A DNA stretch of 42,407 nucleotides, taken from positions 1-42,407 of the forward strand of contig JAFRCE010000015.1 of the NCBI GenBank assembly GCA_017404505.1. The letters run 5' to 3'. Positions 42,104 to 42,407 of this stretch are shown piece after piece. This DNA comes from Solobacterium sp. Lineage in GTDB: Bacteria > Bacillota_I > Bacilli_A > Erysipelotrichales > Erysipelotrichaceae. A model generated the notes under the pieces. It searched no databases. It saw only the letters and a list, made by a program, of their open reading frames with translations, and was not told where the DNA came from. A program made the position numbers and the translations under genes. Within the stretch, counting starts at the first letter, position 1. Every line of letters begins with the position of its first letter.

Positions 42104-42127
42104 CTGTTCCGTAAGGGAACAGTTTTA
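42104..42127 (+). terminator. Intrinsic terminator downstream of the cassette
   Basis: A perfect 7-base-pair stem CTGTTCC/GGAACAG with a GTAAG loop and TTTT. It may end read-through from gajB or belong to the resident sequence. Confidence 0.7.
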
Positions 42128-42407
42128 TATTGATTCTAAACATATCCATAGAATTATACAGCAATGCAGTTTATATGATTCATAGCTAGATATGGCGCTT
42201 TTTTTGTCGCATATATACAGTAAATTGGAACCACAAAGAAGGAATGATATCTAATCATTTATGAAAAAGAAAGCTAACTATATAAAAATCAAGTAGTTCT
42301 TATGAAAAAGTTTGAAAATGAACGAATTACCTGATGTGTTAGCTGAAGAAGAAATACTAGTTCTTTGAAATTGTGAATATGGATTGTAACTGACGCACTT
42401 AAAACAA

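Larger units (their letters stand above)
41918..42407. other. Gene-free right end of the window
   Basis: 490 bases without a supported gene. It holds a T-run after gajB, the right repeat array, one terminator (42104-42127) and an AT-rich stretch with a sequence similar to 33568-33600. Two very short ORFs near 42300 are not supported. Confidence 0.6.

Noticed and set aside
42319..42370. Very short ORF near the right end
   Set aside because: Sixteen codons, no binding site; cannot be told from chance.

Overview
The window is bacterial chromosomal DNA with short intergenic gaps, AGGAGG-type ribosome binding sites, many extended -10 promoters and small U-tailed terminators. Gene content points to Bacillota: a phospho-beta-glucosidase, a mannose-6-phosphate isomerase/ROK fusion, a BmrA-like ABC exporter, HU, and clostripain. 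The ManA-ROK fusion and overall style suggest Erysipelotrichales or a relative, but that placement is an inference. No rRNA, tRNA or CRISPR array was seen.

Bases 1-28000 look like ordinary core and niche genes at moderate-to-high GC. In order they are: a 5'-truncated GH1 phospho-beta-glucosidase; a ManA-ROK fusion; a minus-strand chromate-transport operon with its ArsR-type repressor and operator; an ABC exporter; a membrane-anchored clostripain; an oxidative-stress pair (Bcp, YaaA); a thioesterase-like hydrolase; a tandem cystatin-like lipoprotein with a GNAT; a lipoyl-less E2-like acyltransferase; a LysR regulator with two short-chain dehydrogenases; a ParB-like/BMP fusion coupled to a phosphoesterase; two related membrane proteins flanking a hydrolase; several small unknowns; HU; a YfcE-type phosphoesterase; an MBL-fold hydrolase coupled to an alpha/beta hydrolase; and a NUDIX protein with two unknowns.

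From about 28 kb the character changes to an AT-richer accessory region that looks like a defence island. The first block is a tight four-gene run: Sel1-repeat protein, macro-like/TIR protein, MazG-like pyrophosphohydrolase, and a DUF2075 helicase with an N-terminal PD-(D/E)XK nuclease. Gaps are only 7-11 bases. This is the best candidate for an undescribed system: it would couple NAD+ cleavage, nucleotide hydrolysis and nucleic-acid cutting. It is followed by a DUF1232 protein with a strong operator-like promoter, an orphan zinc-ribbon protein, and a stand-alone 1126-residue protein with two TIR-like domains, a Sel1-like segment and 17 complete 42-residue TPRs.

At the right end is a Gabija-like pair (GajA OLD-family ATPase/TOPRIM and GajB UvrD-like helicase). 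It is preceded by a truncated IS630-type transposase HTH domain. The unit is bracketed by two oppositely oriented arrays of degenerate repeats with a period of about 22 bases, like the multiple terminal repeats of IS21-type elements. This suggests a non-autonomous mobile defence cassette of about 3.9 kb.
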